A stretch of DNA of 64,000 bases from Symbiodinium natans (GCA_905221605.1 CAJNDS010000058.1:132501-196500); one strand, 5' to 3'; counted from the stretch's first letter, positions 21,043 to 35,600 are shown. Notes: generated from the sequence alone by a model not told the origin. Numbers and translations: made by a program.

Positions 21043-21345
21043 GTGCTAGGGCCACTAGGACTGAAGAAGAACCAAGCTACTGCAGAAGCGAGGTCGCAAA
21101 GAAAGGCCACATCCATGTGCGTGTATAAAACATCTACTTCTCCAATTATCCAAGAAACACCAACCGCATGCGAACCGAAAAGTTTTCACGGCCCAGCTAT
21201 GATCCTACACAATCCAGTCATTGATCCCCCTCCTGCAACACCAGAAGGCTCTTTTCGAAGGCCAGTGGGAACAGTGCCAGCAGTGATGCGGCAGGTTGTC
21301 CTAGGCCGGTCGATTCCCAAAACGGCATTGCTGCATGCCCACTGA
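21043..21345 (+). CDS. Possible upstream plus-strand exon
   Basis: The plus-strand frame LKKNQATAEARSQRKATSM runs into PVIDPPPATPEGSFRRP and QVVLGRSIPKTALLHAH. It is Pro/Thr/Lys-rich, lies just before the small plus-strand gene, and is consistent with a disordered 5' exon. No splice proof. The minus strand is open here too. Confidence 0.25.
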   Translation: MLGPLGLKKNQATAEARSQRKATSMCVYKTSTSPIIQETPTACEPKSFHGPAMILHNPVIDPPPATPEGSFRRPVGTVPAVMRQVVLGRSIPKTALLHAH

Positions 21346-21394
21346 CTTACTGCTGACCAGCCCTTGTCACTGGCCCAGCGCCAGAAAAAAAAGC

Positions 21395-22150
21395 ATGAAA
21401 ACACTTCTGGACTGCGTCTTGACACTTGGCAACAATCATGAAGATGCCCTCAACGGACTCCTCAGCTCGGACTGCTCAGAATCGTCAGAATCGCGAGGAT
21501 CTGCTGACACATTCACACCTCTGAACATGAAAAGAGAGGAAAAGCTCCTCTCCTGAAGTTGACAAAACTTTAACTCTGAAGGGGAAAAGATTCCAGAATT
21601 GCGGCCAACACTGTGAGAAGTGCGGCGATCAAAAGCCAAGGGCTGCAGCTGCAAATGCCTCAAAAAACACTGAGAGCAACAAGACTGAGCAACAAGACGT
21701 GCCCCGAGAGAACAAAACTGAGGTCCTAAGCCCTGGTCGGGTGAGTGAGCATCTTGTTACCAGTAACTGTCTTGCCCTCTCAGCTAGGCCCAGCTAGGCT
21801 CTCCATGCTCTCAACTCAATCAACTCAATGGTCTGTGTCTTGGGTGCAGCCAGGGAACCGAAGAGTGCCAAGCGCAGTGCCTGGTTCAATTCAGCACACA
21901 GCTGCGCCGGACTTCCCAGCACCCGCTGGGCACCCAGCAGCTTCCTCAATAGCTTCAACATTCTCCAATGCAGAGCATGTGTTTCTTCAGTGCAACAGCC
22001 AAACAGCCAAACTGAGGTAAGCTGAAGCAGATGCCATTCCAGATTCTACGAGCCAAAGAGCGGGATCTGTCGCAGGACTGCCGTGCCGGAGACCGAGGCA
22101 GCTTCCGACAACAGCTCATGAAAGCCATGGGGCAAAAACTCATCCGACAA
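21395..22150 (+). CDS. Small plus-strand gene with UBA-like and Cys-motif segments
   Basis: Unrecognised product. An ATG at 21395, close after several AG sites, opens MKTLLDCVLTLGNNHEDALN followed by GLLSSDC. This resembles the end of a UBA/CUE-type helical bundle, then a Ser-rich acidic stretch. From about 21531 a second frame reads FQNCGQHCEKCGDQKPRAAA and a Lys/Glu/Asn-rich tail, and ends at a strong GTGAGTG donor at 21741. It joins in phase to exon 22031-22150 (MPFQILRAKERDLSQDCRAG ... MGQKLIRQ), which itself ends at a GTAAGCC donor. How the first frame connects to the second is unclear. Any 3' exon beyond 22150 is unresolved; one possible acceptor near 22195 gives a short tail and stop. 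Confidence 0.45.
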
Positions 22151-22615
22151 GTAAGCCTTGGAGGCTTGGCGCATTCGACATTGCTATAGCAGGGACTCGC
22201 TTCGAACTGAACTTGCGCCGGCTGAGGCTGGCTGCTAGGTTCCCCAAAAAATATTGACCACAGCCGAGCTTCATCGCCATCAGAGTCCCCAATGCATGGA
22301 ATGCATCGGAGCAGGCGCCTGTGATGAAGTGAAATGTGATGTACTGATAAAAAAATAACTGGATGTTCAATGTGCATGCATATACCTCTATGTATGTAAT
22401 TGTTTATATTTATGTTTACGCATGTGTATGTAAGACATGTCTGGTTTGGGATTTCGCGTGTGGGAAGCCTCCATGGTGAGCTTGGCGAACTCGGAGCTGC
22501 TGCTCCACGCCGACGGAAGAACCTCAAAAGCTGAACTCGTAAAAGGTAGGAAGATGTAGGAAGATGCCAGAAGAATGAAGTAACGAAGTTTGAACTCTGC
22601 ATGTAGCTTTCAGGC
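22151..22615. other. Unassigned DNA
   Basis: Contains a TATATTTATG/ATGTATGTAA-rich patch at 22380-22430. No supported gene apart from a possible short 3' exon near 22195-22260. Confidence 0.25.
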
Positions 22616-23185
22616 ATGGCTCACATTGCCTTCCCTCAACCTCCTACCCTTGCTCCACATTCGAGCGTGCAGGCAAGCTGCGGTCCCAGTGAAATGCGCG
22701 CTTGTGAGACGTCGAACGGAATCAGCTTGCCTTGCGAACTTGCGAGGTACCAGACTCCGATGCAGGACTGCTGGACTGAAGTTGCCACAGAAAGGGGCAC
22801 TGTTGTGCGACTTCTTCACACTCACAAGGTGTCCGCGGTCACATTATCATACATACCAAACGGTCTGTTCGAACGACTGCATGTACTGTGTTCATGCGAA
22901 ATTGCTGAACATGAGCCACACCCAAAACCGCCGAACGCATGGGGCCCTGCACGACTCATCGCTTGTGAAGCCTCATCGAAAGTCTGCCGAAACAACCTTC
23001 AACACCCGAACCCCGAGACATCAGAGCGCAGGAAGTGGGATCTATGCAAGCCAAACCATCACTGTACAAACAACATCCGGCTCTCTCTAGCGGGGAGCCC
23101 ATGGCATGCAACGGCTGCCATTGTGAATTTTGAGTCAAACATCATGGAGCCATCCGTGAATAATTTGCGAGTCAAAGCTGCGTAG
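22616..23185 (+). CDS. Hypothetical 189-codon open frame
   Basis: A plus-strand frame rich in Cys, Pro and His without a recognised motif. It stops at 23185. It could be a long exon or chance. Listed only for its length. Confidence 0.2.
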   Translation: MAHIAFPQPPTLAPHSSVQASCGPSEMRACETSNGISLPCELARYQTPMQDCWTEVATERGTVVRLLHTHKVSAVTLSYIPNGLFERLHVLCSCEIAEHEPHPKPPNAWGPARLIACEASSKVCRNNLQHPNPETSERRKWDLCKPNHHCTNNIRLSLAGSPWHATAAIVNFESNIMEPSVNNLRVKAA

Positions 23186-23600
23186 CAAAATGTCCACGGC
23201 ATGTAAGGCTTCATTGCCCTGACAATCGGTGGCCCCCTGCCAGCATTGGACCAAGGACTAAGTTGCGATGCTGAGCACGCAACACTGACCTCACCCAGCC
23301 TTTCCGTTGAATCGCACAGAAACGAAGAACTGAATGCGTCTCACGAACCTTGGATGCCGGCTAGACTTGGCTGCCTTGAGTAAGTACATCCGCAATGGAA
23401 CTGTATTCGGCACTGCTGAAGAGTCCATTGCATACCAGTGCACAACTCCTTGAGGAAGACAGGCGTGGGCACATTGAAGTCATCACCCTCAGGGCACCTC
23501 ATTGGATTGGGATGACGACAGAATTCACAGGAGGATCTTGCTAGATCTTGTTAGTAGCTCAGCACCTCTGCAGTAACCTCTGCAGGCGCCACTGGCTACC

Positions 23601-26600
23601 TCATTCTGCCTGGATCTTCATGCCTGCCATAGGGTTTGCAGTCTGTGCCAAGCGACGGAGGTTCTCCAAGCACTGGATCGTCAGGTTCACCCTCTTCTGC
23701 GAGTAGAAGTTGCTCCCCACCGCTCCTCCGGTAAATCCAATGTGGCAACAGGCTGTCACACGGCTGTGACGTCGTAACGAGTCATAGCTTGCAACAACAG
23801 ACATATGCAAGCTGAACCCTGGCCTCCAATGCGTCTTCAACATCAGCTGCAGATGTCCAAAAAGCGGATGGGAGGCGATGAGGGGCTCGGCCCTGCGTAG
23901 CAAATCCAGGCCATAATGCGCCAGCTGAAAACAGCTCAGCGTGTCCAACCGCAGCTCAATGGGTTGGACATCCTGCGCTCTGCAGCCGCTATGCGATTCG
24001 CAGCGCAACGGGGATTTTTTTGGCGAACGGGAAAATACACAGTTTGCTCAACACTTACAAACACTGCGGATTCATCTAGGGAACAAAGGTGTTGCTGCCT
24101 TTTGGGGTTTCGGGCCGGGTATAGATGGACTTAGGGCTTGGAGTCAGAAAGCTTAAACTTTGGGGCTGGAGCCTACGGCTGGGTTTAGATTGGCGTCGGG
24201 GGGTCCGATGATGGGTTCAGATGGGTTCAGTTGCATTTGGGCATTGTTTTTCGAATTGGATGCCGTGGTGCGATTCGAAGGCTTTCCACCTCGAGGTGCG
24301 CAGCTGCACCTCAGGCTCAAAGCGAAGAGCGAGCGAAGAGCGCACGAAAACACCAGAAAAAACACAGTGATACAGAATGTGTGTCGTTCGGTGTCAGGTC
24401 CTGACCTGCTCCACGGTCCAGCGCTGTCCAGGTTGCACTGCAAAGCAGAAAGGGTTTCTCCTTCACAGTTCGAACGGGATTGTGGAGGCGCGCCCGTTGG
24501 GGACGGAGCATCACATTGCTTCTCCAGCTGGCGCCGTTGTCTCTCACATCAACTTGAACGCAGCCGAGTTTGACGTCAAGCTCATGCTGGGCTCCGTCTC
24601 GGGTAGAATTGATGACCAGAGTCTCCACGCAAAAGTAAGCAACTTCATGCAACGCAGTACTGTCCACAAGCGTGATGCCCGCACCCTCTGCACAAAGCTG
24701 AAAGACAACTCCGTTTGATCGGTACGAACGCTTGCGTCCACTTTGTGTCCAGAAGATGTCCAGCGTTCCTTTCCTGAGTCGGGAGATAGGCGAACCCAAG
24801 GAGCGCATGGAACGCACACTTGGCATGGCAAGCAGGCGCGGAGTGGACGCTCCGGTGAAGTGCCTCTCCTTTCGGCGTCCGGGACTTGAAGGTCTTGATC
24901 CGAGATGAACGGTTCTTTTCCGCGATGCCGGGCTTCCAAACTGGCTACTATACCCATTCAACCTTGTACGCCTTCTTGGAGACAATGGGATCGGATTTGG
25001 AATAACCGGCTTTTCCTTGCTCTCTTTCCTGTCAGGGATCCAAGCCTTGCCTGTACCAAGCAGACGTCGCATGAGCAGAAAGGGAGGAAAGGCTTGCAGC
25101 TGGCTTTTTCGAGATCGCCGGAGTCCAGTTTGAACAGCTCCAATATCCCTGATGATGATGTGACGGGGCCTCTCCTTCAGAACTTGAACGTGAAGGGGGC
25201 CAAGAACCGTCTCTTGTGGCAGCTCGATATCAATGACAGCGCTTTGGTCTTCGTAGTCTCCATCGTCTCCCATTGCAGAGAGTCTTACTTGAAAGCTTCC
25301 TTGACCTCCTAAGACAGCACCCACTGGGACAAATGGTGCGCTCTCCTGTGGGAAGAGATCCAGAGTCGCTCCTGCTTCCGGTCCATCTAACTGACTCACG
25401 CTGCAACAAAGACGGCTTGCATTCTCTATGAAGTATGGGCACTTCGACTGAACATATGGACGAAGCTCCACGACTAAGAAGTCTGAAACGGGATCTTTCT
25501 TTACGTCAACCATCGTAATCTCAAATACAGACGTCATGCCCGATCCACCACTGGTCATGTGCCGAAGGAAACCTCGGTGCCCAGATAAGCTCTTCGTCAG
25601 CATGATCGGTGCTGACCAATGCGTTGCTGCACCTGATGTGCAGTCTTGCGTGCAGCTTGCGATCTGCAGGAAAACTTGCTCAGACGTTTTGGCCTCTCTC
25701 TGAAGGCACACAGACCCTTCATGGGGAACCACGGCCATCTCACCTGCCTTGGCATTTCCGGATCTCACCAACAGGGGCTGCCCCTTCATGTTTGTGAGAC
25801 GGCAATGCGGGTGAATGTGGACCTCGCGCGATCCTCGAACCACACGGGTTTGCACCAGGAACTCTTCCCGAAACCACCCCGCAGCTGCACCCTGCGGTGG
25901 CCTTTCAACGTGGAGTGGCGGCGAGTGCTCTTCAACTGTCCCCACCTCGTAGCTGTGCCTCAGATGGGCTCATGCTGCATCACCAACATGTACTCAGCGT
26001 ACTCTCCACCTCAATCTACCTCTACAAAAAACTGTACTTAAAAAAAACTCAGATGCTCCTTCGGTCCAAGGCGAAGCTTGAGACGCTGAGGGCCCTCGGG
26101 CTGGAACCAGCAGAAGCTCATTCGTCTTTCAGGCGCCAGCTCCAAAGAAGGTGCGCCCTCGGAGTCCTCGACAATCCATTTAAACATGGCACCGTGACAC
26201 CTCAAATTCATCATGCGCATGCCCTAGACCCCCACACCCTCTTCCCTCAAAGAAAGACTCCTAGGACACTCCGGTCAAACCAGAAATGGTTCTGGACCTC
26301 AGGGCCCGGGACGCACAAAAAACCTGTGCTGCCCGGTCACTACTGTACTGGAAACAAGGTTGATGCAGGTACAACAGGTACAACCATATGATGCGACTCA
26401 TGCATTAAGCCATCATTAAGCGCGCCGTGCTACCGTGCAATCAAAACCTGCACACAATTTGCAGGCTCGCCTGGCAGAGGCCCAGTGGGTGTCCGGTGCG
26501 GTTGATGATGCGGAACTGTGGCCGCAGTGGCTCTGAAAAGCGTACCACCACGGAGCTCTGTTCCACCATGGTATCAACAGCTGTCAGGCACCATGCACGA

Positions 26601-29600
26601 CCGTGCGCTGTGGGCGGCTCAGCTGGTCCGACCAATGGCTCAGGTCTGGCAAGGTGTGCGGACGCACAAGCCATGGTGGAGACAAAACAGGAAAGGTCAA
26701 TCTGATGCATGAGTTGGAACCGACTCCTGCTGGTTTCAGCGAGCCCGAATGAAGCCGAATAGCATCCTCGGTGGTCGTTGTCCCTGTCCCTCTCTGCACA
26801 TTCCAACACTTGGTTCTCTGCTTCCTGGTGTTGCTCAGTCTGATCCGCCCACGTCACGGCCCTCCTTTGAGGGCGGCGTCCGCTGTGTCCGCTTTCCAGA
26901 TCTCCGGTCTCGTGTCTTGACCTGGGCACGGTGACACCTCGATCAGTGCTCCTCTCTGGCGGCCGGTCGCTCCGATCGTTCACTGCACTTCCGCCACCGG
27001 CATAGGATGGGCCGACACCGCTGATCGCTATCTGCTTTGCTCCCTGTGGATTCTGCGGATCATATGCAGCAGAGGAGCCTGCCGAGAGCTCCAGTGGCGC
27101 TAAGACACTCTGCTCAAAGCAAAACAAGGGATGCTCCTTGTGGTTCAGCAAAGTGTAGCGGCGCACCACTTCCACGATCAACGTCCGGTGAAAGGGTAGA
27201 GGTGCTGGTCTCACCGTGTATCCGAAGCAACGCTGCACTGGATTGCGATCTGTGCGAGGTGCCGTTGCAGAGCCGACCTAGACTGATCACAAGCGTCAGA
27301 TCTTGCATGCTTGCGAGCTGTCACAGTAGACCTTGGGATGCTCTTCCATTTTCCCCAGCTCTCCATACGATTTGAGATTGGGGCTACGAAAGCTAAACAA
27401 ACGCCGGACAGCCCAAGCAACGCATTTACGAGGGAGAAATGAGAATTTTCGCATGCACAGCTGCTAGCGGCACTAGTAACAGAAAGTACCTTGTGATGGT
27501 GTGTGCTATGAGAGATGACTTTGTGACGGTTACTTTTCGATGGCCACTCCCCAAAACCGAAGATGCCGCACATGGTCTGCTATGTGGTCAGCGACATGGT
27601 CAGCTACATGGCGAAGGAAGTGTGTGTGTGTTTGCCGATTTGAACGATCGCAGCCGATCATAAACATGAATACTCTAGCATCATGGGAAGCCTAAGGGTA
27701 GCAAAAAAAACTTTCCGGAGCATTGCGGATTCACATCCTCGTTCGAGGTCTTGACACGTCGAAACAGGGAGCCTCCAGGCGGTCGGGGCGGGCCTGGACG
27801 GGGGGGTGGGCGGGCGTGGGGGGGGGGGCATGGCGGGGGGGCGTGGAGGGGCGGGGGCCGTGGAGACCCTTCATTTATTGGGGGAGGGAGGGGAGGGGGG
27901 GGGCAAAATCAATCCGCAAAAGCGGGGAAAGGGGGGGGGGGGGGGGGGTTGCTTTGTTGGAGCGTGCTTGCGTGACTTGTTTTATACGACTTGTCTTGCA
28001 TGTGTCAGACACCGTGGCGCTGTGAGATTGCCGAATTCAGGCAGGGCTTGCAATCATCTCTTGCTTAGTCTCGAACTAATGATGCAATGACGCTATTGCT
28101 TGTCGCAGCTTTGTCGAACAATCGCATCCTGTGCCTGTATTTGTTTGATGCAGCTGTTGGAAGGCGGCGGTGACCTTCATAAACACTTCATTCAACTTGA
28201 TGACTTCATTACTTCCAGAAGCAAGCAGATCAACGGCCGCCAGATGGATTCATAAAGAGATTGGCTTCACAAACTTCGAGCGATCCAAGGGATCCTTGAC
28301 ATACAAAGAAGACGACCACTTCGAGCAGATTCGAGCTACCGTGCTGCAGGCACAGAAGAACTTAAGACGGCGTTGAACATCGTTGAACCGAACTCAGCTC
28401 TTTTAAGGTGCCAGCATGTCAGAAGTGACATGTGCAACACGCCTCTGAACTCAGGGCCGCGCAGTGGGTTGTCTTATCCTGCGCAGGGCTGCTGCATGTT
28501 TGCTGCTTTGAAATCCCGCAGATCCCCACCCCAACCATTTATGGAAGCTCGTGCGAGTCTTTGCTTTAACACGAGTTCTTTCTGCACAAGGCTCCTGCCC
28601 TTGCAAATGTGAAGTGGAAAGAGTCAGATCTAGCTTTCGGAAGTTCTGCTTGGTTTGCAGAGCCTCCACTCGATGTCATGGGAGCGCATCTTAGACAACC
28701 ATGTCAACAGCAGCTGGACGAGTGATCCGAACAGAAAAGAGCCAAGAGCATGCTTGATTGTTCCTCCACAACTTCCGAACTTCAAGTTGCAAAACAGGCA
28801 TCGACAGGAAAAGCCAAGAGCTGCCCGAACAAGGCTAGCAACAGCTCTCCCGCCGTGCAAGCAAGACTTCTCCTGAATGCTTGTGTCACTGGGACGAGCG
28901 ACTCGCCATTTGCGTTGTAGCGCTGGTCACAAAGACCCAGACGGATCTTGCCGCGCCTGTCACATGATCAGCCCATTTTGTTGTTGAATGCCCACGGTTG
29001 CAAATCACAACAGCCAGCAAGCAACCAACCCCCACCTGACCAAGTCCTCCGACACCATTCGCAGCGAATTGCTGTCGTACTGCATGAGTGCATGCCGTGT
29101 TGCATGCGGACCAGGACGTTTGCTGCCAAATTTTACCAAACCTGCCGCCAAGACCCCGGTGCGTCATTTGCAAGGCTAGTTTCTTTCGTGTCGGATAGAT
29201 TCAGGGAAGGCTGAGGCTCCCAAGACATTTCAGCAGCCTGAGGTGCTTGCGGGTGAACATCTCCAAGTCACATGAAGCTTGAAGCAACACACAGCTTCGT
29301 GTGTGGGTTCTAGGGTCTTGTCTGCTTCAAATCCATTTACGGTGTCACCGAAAGCAGCTCCAATGTTGGAGTCTTGGTTGCAACGCGGCTGTGCTGCATG
29401 CATCAGCCCAAGGCAAAGTTCCAATTCCGAGCAGCTTTGGTCTTAAGCAACTCCGCGCTGCCAGGCCCCTCACGCCCCCAAACCCCCACACCTTAGCCTT
29501 AGCCTTCCTGGGATCATGGTGAACTACTTTCCAGGGCTCCAGCGCGCCCACAGCACCCTCGGACCAGCAAGCGGGGCAAGCAGGGCAAGTTGTCAACATC

Positions 29601-32600
29601 AAACAGCTCTTCCGGAAAAGCAAGTAGGGCAAGTGGGGCAAAGAACATTAGTGTTTGCCGTGGCTGCTCGCCATTGCCAATCCATTTTTGAGATGAAACG
29701 TCGGCAAGTTCTAGCCAAGCTCCATTACTGCGTTGGGGGCACGTTCCTCTTCATTCGCGCACCTTCAGGCTTCCTGTGAAACGCCGAATGTTTGTCCAGA
29801 ATGTTTAAGTTTAGGTTGTTCCCATACAATTCCAAGAGCAAGCGCAGAATCTATTTACCCGACCAACCCCACACTTCAGCACCAGGAGAAACCACTGCCA
29901 ACCCATGTTTTAGGAGATCGCAACAGCAGAGTCGTGTGGTCAAGATGCCTAGCGTGCCAACAAGCACGACCTGTGCAGAGTGCATCGTCGCACTGTTGTT
30001 TTTGTTGTCATGAACATCATGGAGCACTCACACCCAAAGAGAGTTGGAAGACCACAGACTGCCCGCAGGATACATTTTGTTCAGACCTGAAACATGCAAT
30101 CGGTCTGCTTTCAGCCGTTTAAAAGCCATGCTCTCATCCTGCACTCCTTTCATAAGGAATGCATTTAGGCCCAGGCCAAGGCAGTTGCATTGCCCTGAGG
30201 CCTCTGCTTTTCCGGTGCCAGATGCACTGTTTTGGAGGAGCCATCTGTCCGCGTTTAGCACGGCTTCAAGGAAGCATTTGAGCATATTCCCCTTGATTCC
30301 AAGCCCCGGGATTCCTGTGGAATGCCGATCTTCACAGAACTTTCGGGATTCAGAAAGACAATACCGCAGAATGCGCATTTTGCTGATGCCGCGATGATGT
30401 TACGTGGCCTACAACCTGTGCAAGGCTGTGTCCCAGCTGAGCCAACTGTGCCTGTTTCACCTGTGGTGGGGAGGTCCACCCGCGGAATGCAAACTCGACA
30501 GTCGCTGCGCCGGTTCATCAGCCAGTACCTTGGCATTGCGCTTGAAATCTCAGTTTTGGAATGTGGTACTAGCAGCCGAGTGGTCAGCCAGGCTGCTGCG
30601 TGAAGAAAACGAGTCGCAAGGAGCGCGGCGAGTACTGGCGGACCTGCATTCAGAAGCGCATGGTCTTTGCTGCGGTCGCTCTCGGTGATACCCACGTGTG
30701 CCTACAAATTCCGACTGAACTGTCAGGGAGAAGTCCCAGAGTCTCCCTCTTCAGGGTTAACCCTTAGTTGGTTGGCCCGATGAACCCGATGATTCCACAG
30801 TGTTAATCCGGGTGTTAGCTTGGTTTTCTTTTGGGGAGTGGTTTGGTTTGCCTGCAAGGGAGCCCAGGACTCCGCCGGGTTGGTCAGGCCCGGCTCCGTC
30901 TCGAGCGTGGCCACCAGGCGCGGATGCTGCTCCCTTTCCTTCCGAAGCACAGCAGAACACATCCTTCAAGAGAGCGCTCTTTCCTTTGTCTTCTCACTTT
31001 CTCTTTTCGTCTTATCATTACTTTTCTTATTCTCTCTTCTTCTCTCCTTCTCGTCGCCCTCGAAGATGAGCTGCTTCTGGTGCTTCTCTCTGGGTAGCCG
31101 ATCTGCCCATAGGGCCGTTGCGAGATGCAGGTGGACAGGCTCCTCTGAACCTGTGGAGATTGGAGCTTCGGTTGAGATCTGAATTTGCTGCGATGGCTTC
31201 AGAATGTCGATGTCTTCCCCAGGACGGATCAGCAAAGGGCCGTCCACGGTGTGCAATTGCAGAGTAGATGGCATTCTGTTACAAATCCGGGCAGCAGGGT
31301 CCAAAGCCACGGAGAAGATCAAGGCTTGCAAGGAGGCCTGCAAGTCGGCGCTTACTCCGGAGATTGTGGCGGAGAAACACGCGCACTCTTCCCCCGCACG
31401 ATCCTGGAGCCGAATCATCCTGGATCGCAGAAAGTAGTCGTTCGCAACCATACTCTTGTAGCGACAGATTGCCTGCCAACTTCGCGACCCGATCCTTGCA
31501 CGGATTGAATCTGAATCTGTTTTGAGGTTTTGAGCGATTTTTGAGTGCTAGCAGAGGCACAGAGGCCCCATTCTAAGCCTATGGAAAAGAGATTCAGAAA
31601 TCTAAAGAAGATAAAGAAGGAAGACACAGAGCTTCTTGCTGAAGAGTAGCAAGGGCTGCAGCATGCCTGTCTTTCGTTGCCTTCTCATCCAACTCCATGC
31701 CATGGAGTCCGTACTTCCTGACACTCCCGACACGACCGCTGTCATGCTCAAGGAGCTGCCGGAGGTGTTCAGGGGCGGGGTTCGGAGCTCCTCCGTTACC
31801 CCAGCCCAAAGCGTGGGTGGTAACTTCCCATCCGCTCCCATGGCTAACCAAGCGACCGGAACAGGCCGTGGTGGGCTCTTGGGAGGAAGCTCCAGGAAGT
31901 TCTCCAAAGAGGTTCCGTAGGGTGCCACTGAGATGCCAACGTTGGTCCGGTTCTCCAGGAAGAGCACAGAACTCATCTGGACCTCCAGCTCATGGAGCTT
32001 GCTTCCGACTTCCGTGCGCACTAAGATCCAACATTGCCCTGAAAGAGCCGAAGGTGCTGCTTTCATCGCCATGTCCAGATTGCTGTGGGTACTTAAGGTG
32101 GTCTCTGTACTGTTGCAGCGAAGCTTGGAACCTAGCTGCCGCAGTGACCCAGTGATCGACGAGCTGCTGGTCATGTATCGGGGCTTCAAAGCAACCGCCT
32201 TGATGGCTGCAGCGGCCGATAAGTGCAGGGGAACGTCAACATCAGGCATTTCAGCAATTCGAAGTCGCACAGCCCAGCCTCTGGGGTCCCCAGCACTGGA
32301 CGTGCGGACGCCACACCACGGCATCTTGACTATACCGTTTTTCTCAGTGGATATGTGCTCTGAAATATCAGGGCCGCCCGTGTCCACTACAGTCAAAGCG
32401 ATATCCTGGCCAAGAAAATTCCACACGGACAGCTGCGGCTGACGTGAGGAAATGCTCACCTGCCGCTGGAGTGTTGGACGTGCATGTACGGGGGAAGACG
32501 GGTGCGCGCTGGGCGAAAAGCAGCGCAAGGAAACCGGTGTTGCCCCAGGAGTGTCAATCTCCAAGGGTTGCATTGCTGCAATTCTCTCAGATGCATCACT

Positions 32601-35600
32601 GTACAAGCTCACCATCGTCTCAATTAGTGTGGAGCTTATGTTTAAGTTCGCCCAGGACACTTTGCAGCTGGATGGCTGATGCCTGTGACCTTCGTATAGA
32701 TCCAGCACGAGACACACGGGCTCCAGCAGGGTGGCCGCCCTTGCCAACTCAGTCGATGTGATGTCAACAGACAAAGCACCAACATGAAGCATAAGATGCT
32801 CGCGGCGCCGTGGGCACCTGGTGACTGGCGAGGTTGGCGCGCTGCTTGCAGAAGTTCCGGAGAGTGGCGAAGGAGCTCCACCGAGTTGTGTGGCAAATCC
32901 TGCCAGGGTCCGATCCAGCGAGACCAGCACGTCCTCCACCAAAATGATGACAAGCTCTGCATCGGTTGACGACTGCACCAATCCCACATGCAACGCGCAC
33001 AGCTCCACTTCCAACTGCAGTCTGCAAGTACAGACTAGACTCAGCATGTGGTCACAGAACTGCAGGAAGCACTCTGGGATCAACTCTTCTAGCACCTTCG
33101 TCACCTTGCGAACATCGCTCAAGCTTGCCCGCCACCATCGGCTTGATTCCGAGCTTTCTGAAAAGTCAGTCTTCGCCTTGCAGTTCAGGCTGCCCGCGCT
33201 CGATGATTTCTCCAGACTCGATTCCGCCCCAAAAGCAGCGAGTGTGCAGTCCAAGTAACGGAGGTGCCGCCAGATCTGCATTAGCAAAGGCACGTGCTCG
33301 GTCTTCAAAGAGACGCAAACTGGATCTACCACAAGTCGCCCGGTCACGCCCCGAAGAACCTGGGAGGGTTCCAGTGCAAGATTGAGTTCAATCTTGAGGC
33401 GGCAAGGGTGGAGAATGGCCCCGTCGACGCTCTTCGGTGGTGAGCTTGAGAACGAGACGCTTTGCTGCGTTTGGACAGCAAAGAACTTGGACACCAAACA
33501 CCGACTTCTCAACTGCCGAAAAGACCATTTCGCAGCGCAGCCGATCAAAATTCCCTGTGGGTCTTTGTCCTCCCCTGCGGTAGGCAGAAAGAATGAGAGG
33601 TTGGTCCATGCGAGATGCACGTCCCATTGCTGCAATCGATAGCAGCATTCTGGCAACAGGCCTGATTATAGATGTGGCTTTAGTCCGCATGACGGAAAAA
33701 AGAATTATCTCGTGAAACTATGCGGCTATTCGCACCTATTTGAGTCTGAACTCATGGAAAAAAGTCATCAAAGTTGTAGCCAAGGCACAACAGACGGCGT
33801 TGGACAGTGGTGCAGTGTACATCCGTGCCCGCAGATGTTGCTCAGTGAAGTCCAATGTGGACTCGTCACCCAGAGGATTGCTGGCAAAAGCCTCCGGGCC
33901 AAGTCACAGCTTGAGGCAGCAACGCAACCAAACCAAAGGAATCCGACTAGCCTTGAGACATCTGCAACACCAAAGATGTCCGAAGACCCGCCCTGCGCTT
34001 TGATCAGATCGCATGTCAGAAGAAGGGGAAGGGGCATCCAACGATGCCAGACTCAAGCAGCCGTGTCCACACATTCACCCGAAAATTCCTTCATCAGCCT
34101 GACCAGCCATCGGCCTCACAAATCCTTGAAATGACCCTGTAAACCTCGCAATGCCGTGACGGCAATCGCGCCTCCCAACCCTTCCACCGGGGCGGCAGCA
34201 TGTAGGGACTGACATACTGACATAGGCTCGCCGTGACGGGTGGTGACTTGTACATGCACGAACCTGCCACAACCCCTAATGTTCCCATTCTGCTTCAATC
34301 CGCATGTATGCATCCGCACCTGAAACTTTGCCTAGCCTGAATAACTGGCAGTGTTGGAGTTTAGCTCTGCCTCTTCAAGCTCTGTCAGGAAGTCGAGCAT
34401 CAAGGAGAAGGCTGTGCAGTCCACGCATGCCCACAGTGGGGCGACCATGCAGCGAATCGAGAGCTCCTCAGCTTACTTTGTGAAAGAAGAAGTGAGTAGA
34501 CATGGGGCCACAGCTCTAAGCTATGTACTGTACCTGCTTCAGCCTGTACACCTGTGCACCATGAGATACCCTGGGTCCTCCTTGAAAGCCGCTTCCCCCA
34601 GTGGTAGGGCGAGAGAGAGATGGGAGGCACCCAGGAATTTCAGCACCGGCCGGCTGGCCCCAGGCACCCAAAGGAAAGCCGAGTCCAGGGTCGAAGAGAT
34701 GCCAAGACCATTTGCACATGTGCCTGCAGTGAGTTACACAGGTAGAATCGTGTGAACATTTGTTTACGAACAGCCTCTCAGCAGCAGTACAGTATGCACG
34801 CTGCATAGCGGGCCTTCCAAGCCGATGTCCCATTGCTGCAGCCGGCCCTTCATGACCTTGTTTGGCAGATTTTGGGAGAGCTTTCCCTGAGCCCAGGTAG
34901 CCTCCAAGCAAGCTGCTGGCACTTCTGCCAGAACGAGCTCCAGCTCCAGCTGTGGCACGTGCACCCGCACAGCCAGACGCCAGTCTCTCGGAGATGCCGA
35001 CAGCTCACCTGCACGTAAGGCGAAGAGATGTGATGGCGATAGTCGGCTTAAGAGGCTGAGCGCTGAGGGTGCCTAATCGCGTTCGTGATTCGTTTGTCTC
35101 ATTCCTTTCGAATCTTCCGTTAGGCTTGAGGGCCGCAACCCCCGCACACCGCGCCCCTGAGCGGAATCCATACCAAGGAAAGAGATAGGCAAGGCACAGG
35201 GTCGCAACCCCAAAACCAGCTGCCCTCTGTCAATGACCAACCCCCTAGCCCTAACCGCTCACCGCGTCATCTCCCCTCCACACAAGCTACGATGGGAGTG
35301 CCCCAATCTGCCCCAAGTGCCATCGCCCTCGTCCGATCCCCCTACACGCCTACACACAACCTGACCCAAGCTGGCGACGACCTCAAACCAGCGCTCACTG
35401 AACACACGAGGCGAAAGCCTCCCCCTCGCCATTATCGCTTCAGGCCCGTCAGCAGTCGTACTGCAATCAATATGCAAACCCCACATGCCGCATGCCTTAC
35501 GGGCGCTTTTTACGCAACATAGTGTTGAGTTGACATGGAGCGCATGTGATCCCCACTCTCGTGTTCATGTGCGCCTGAGCTTCCGAAGGAACTGCTGAAC

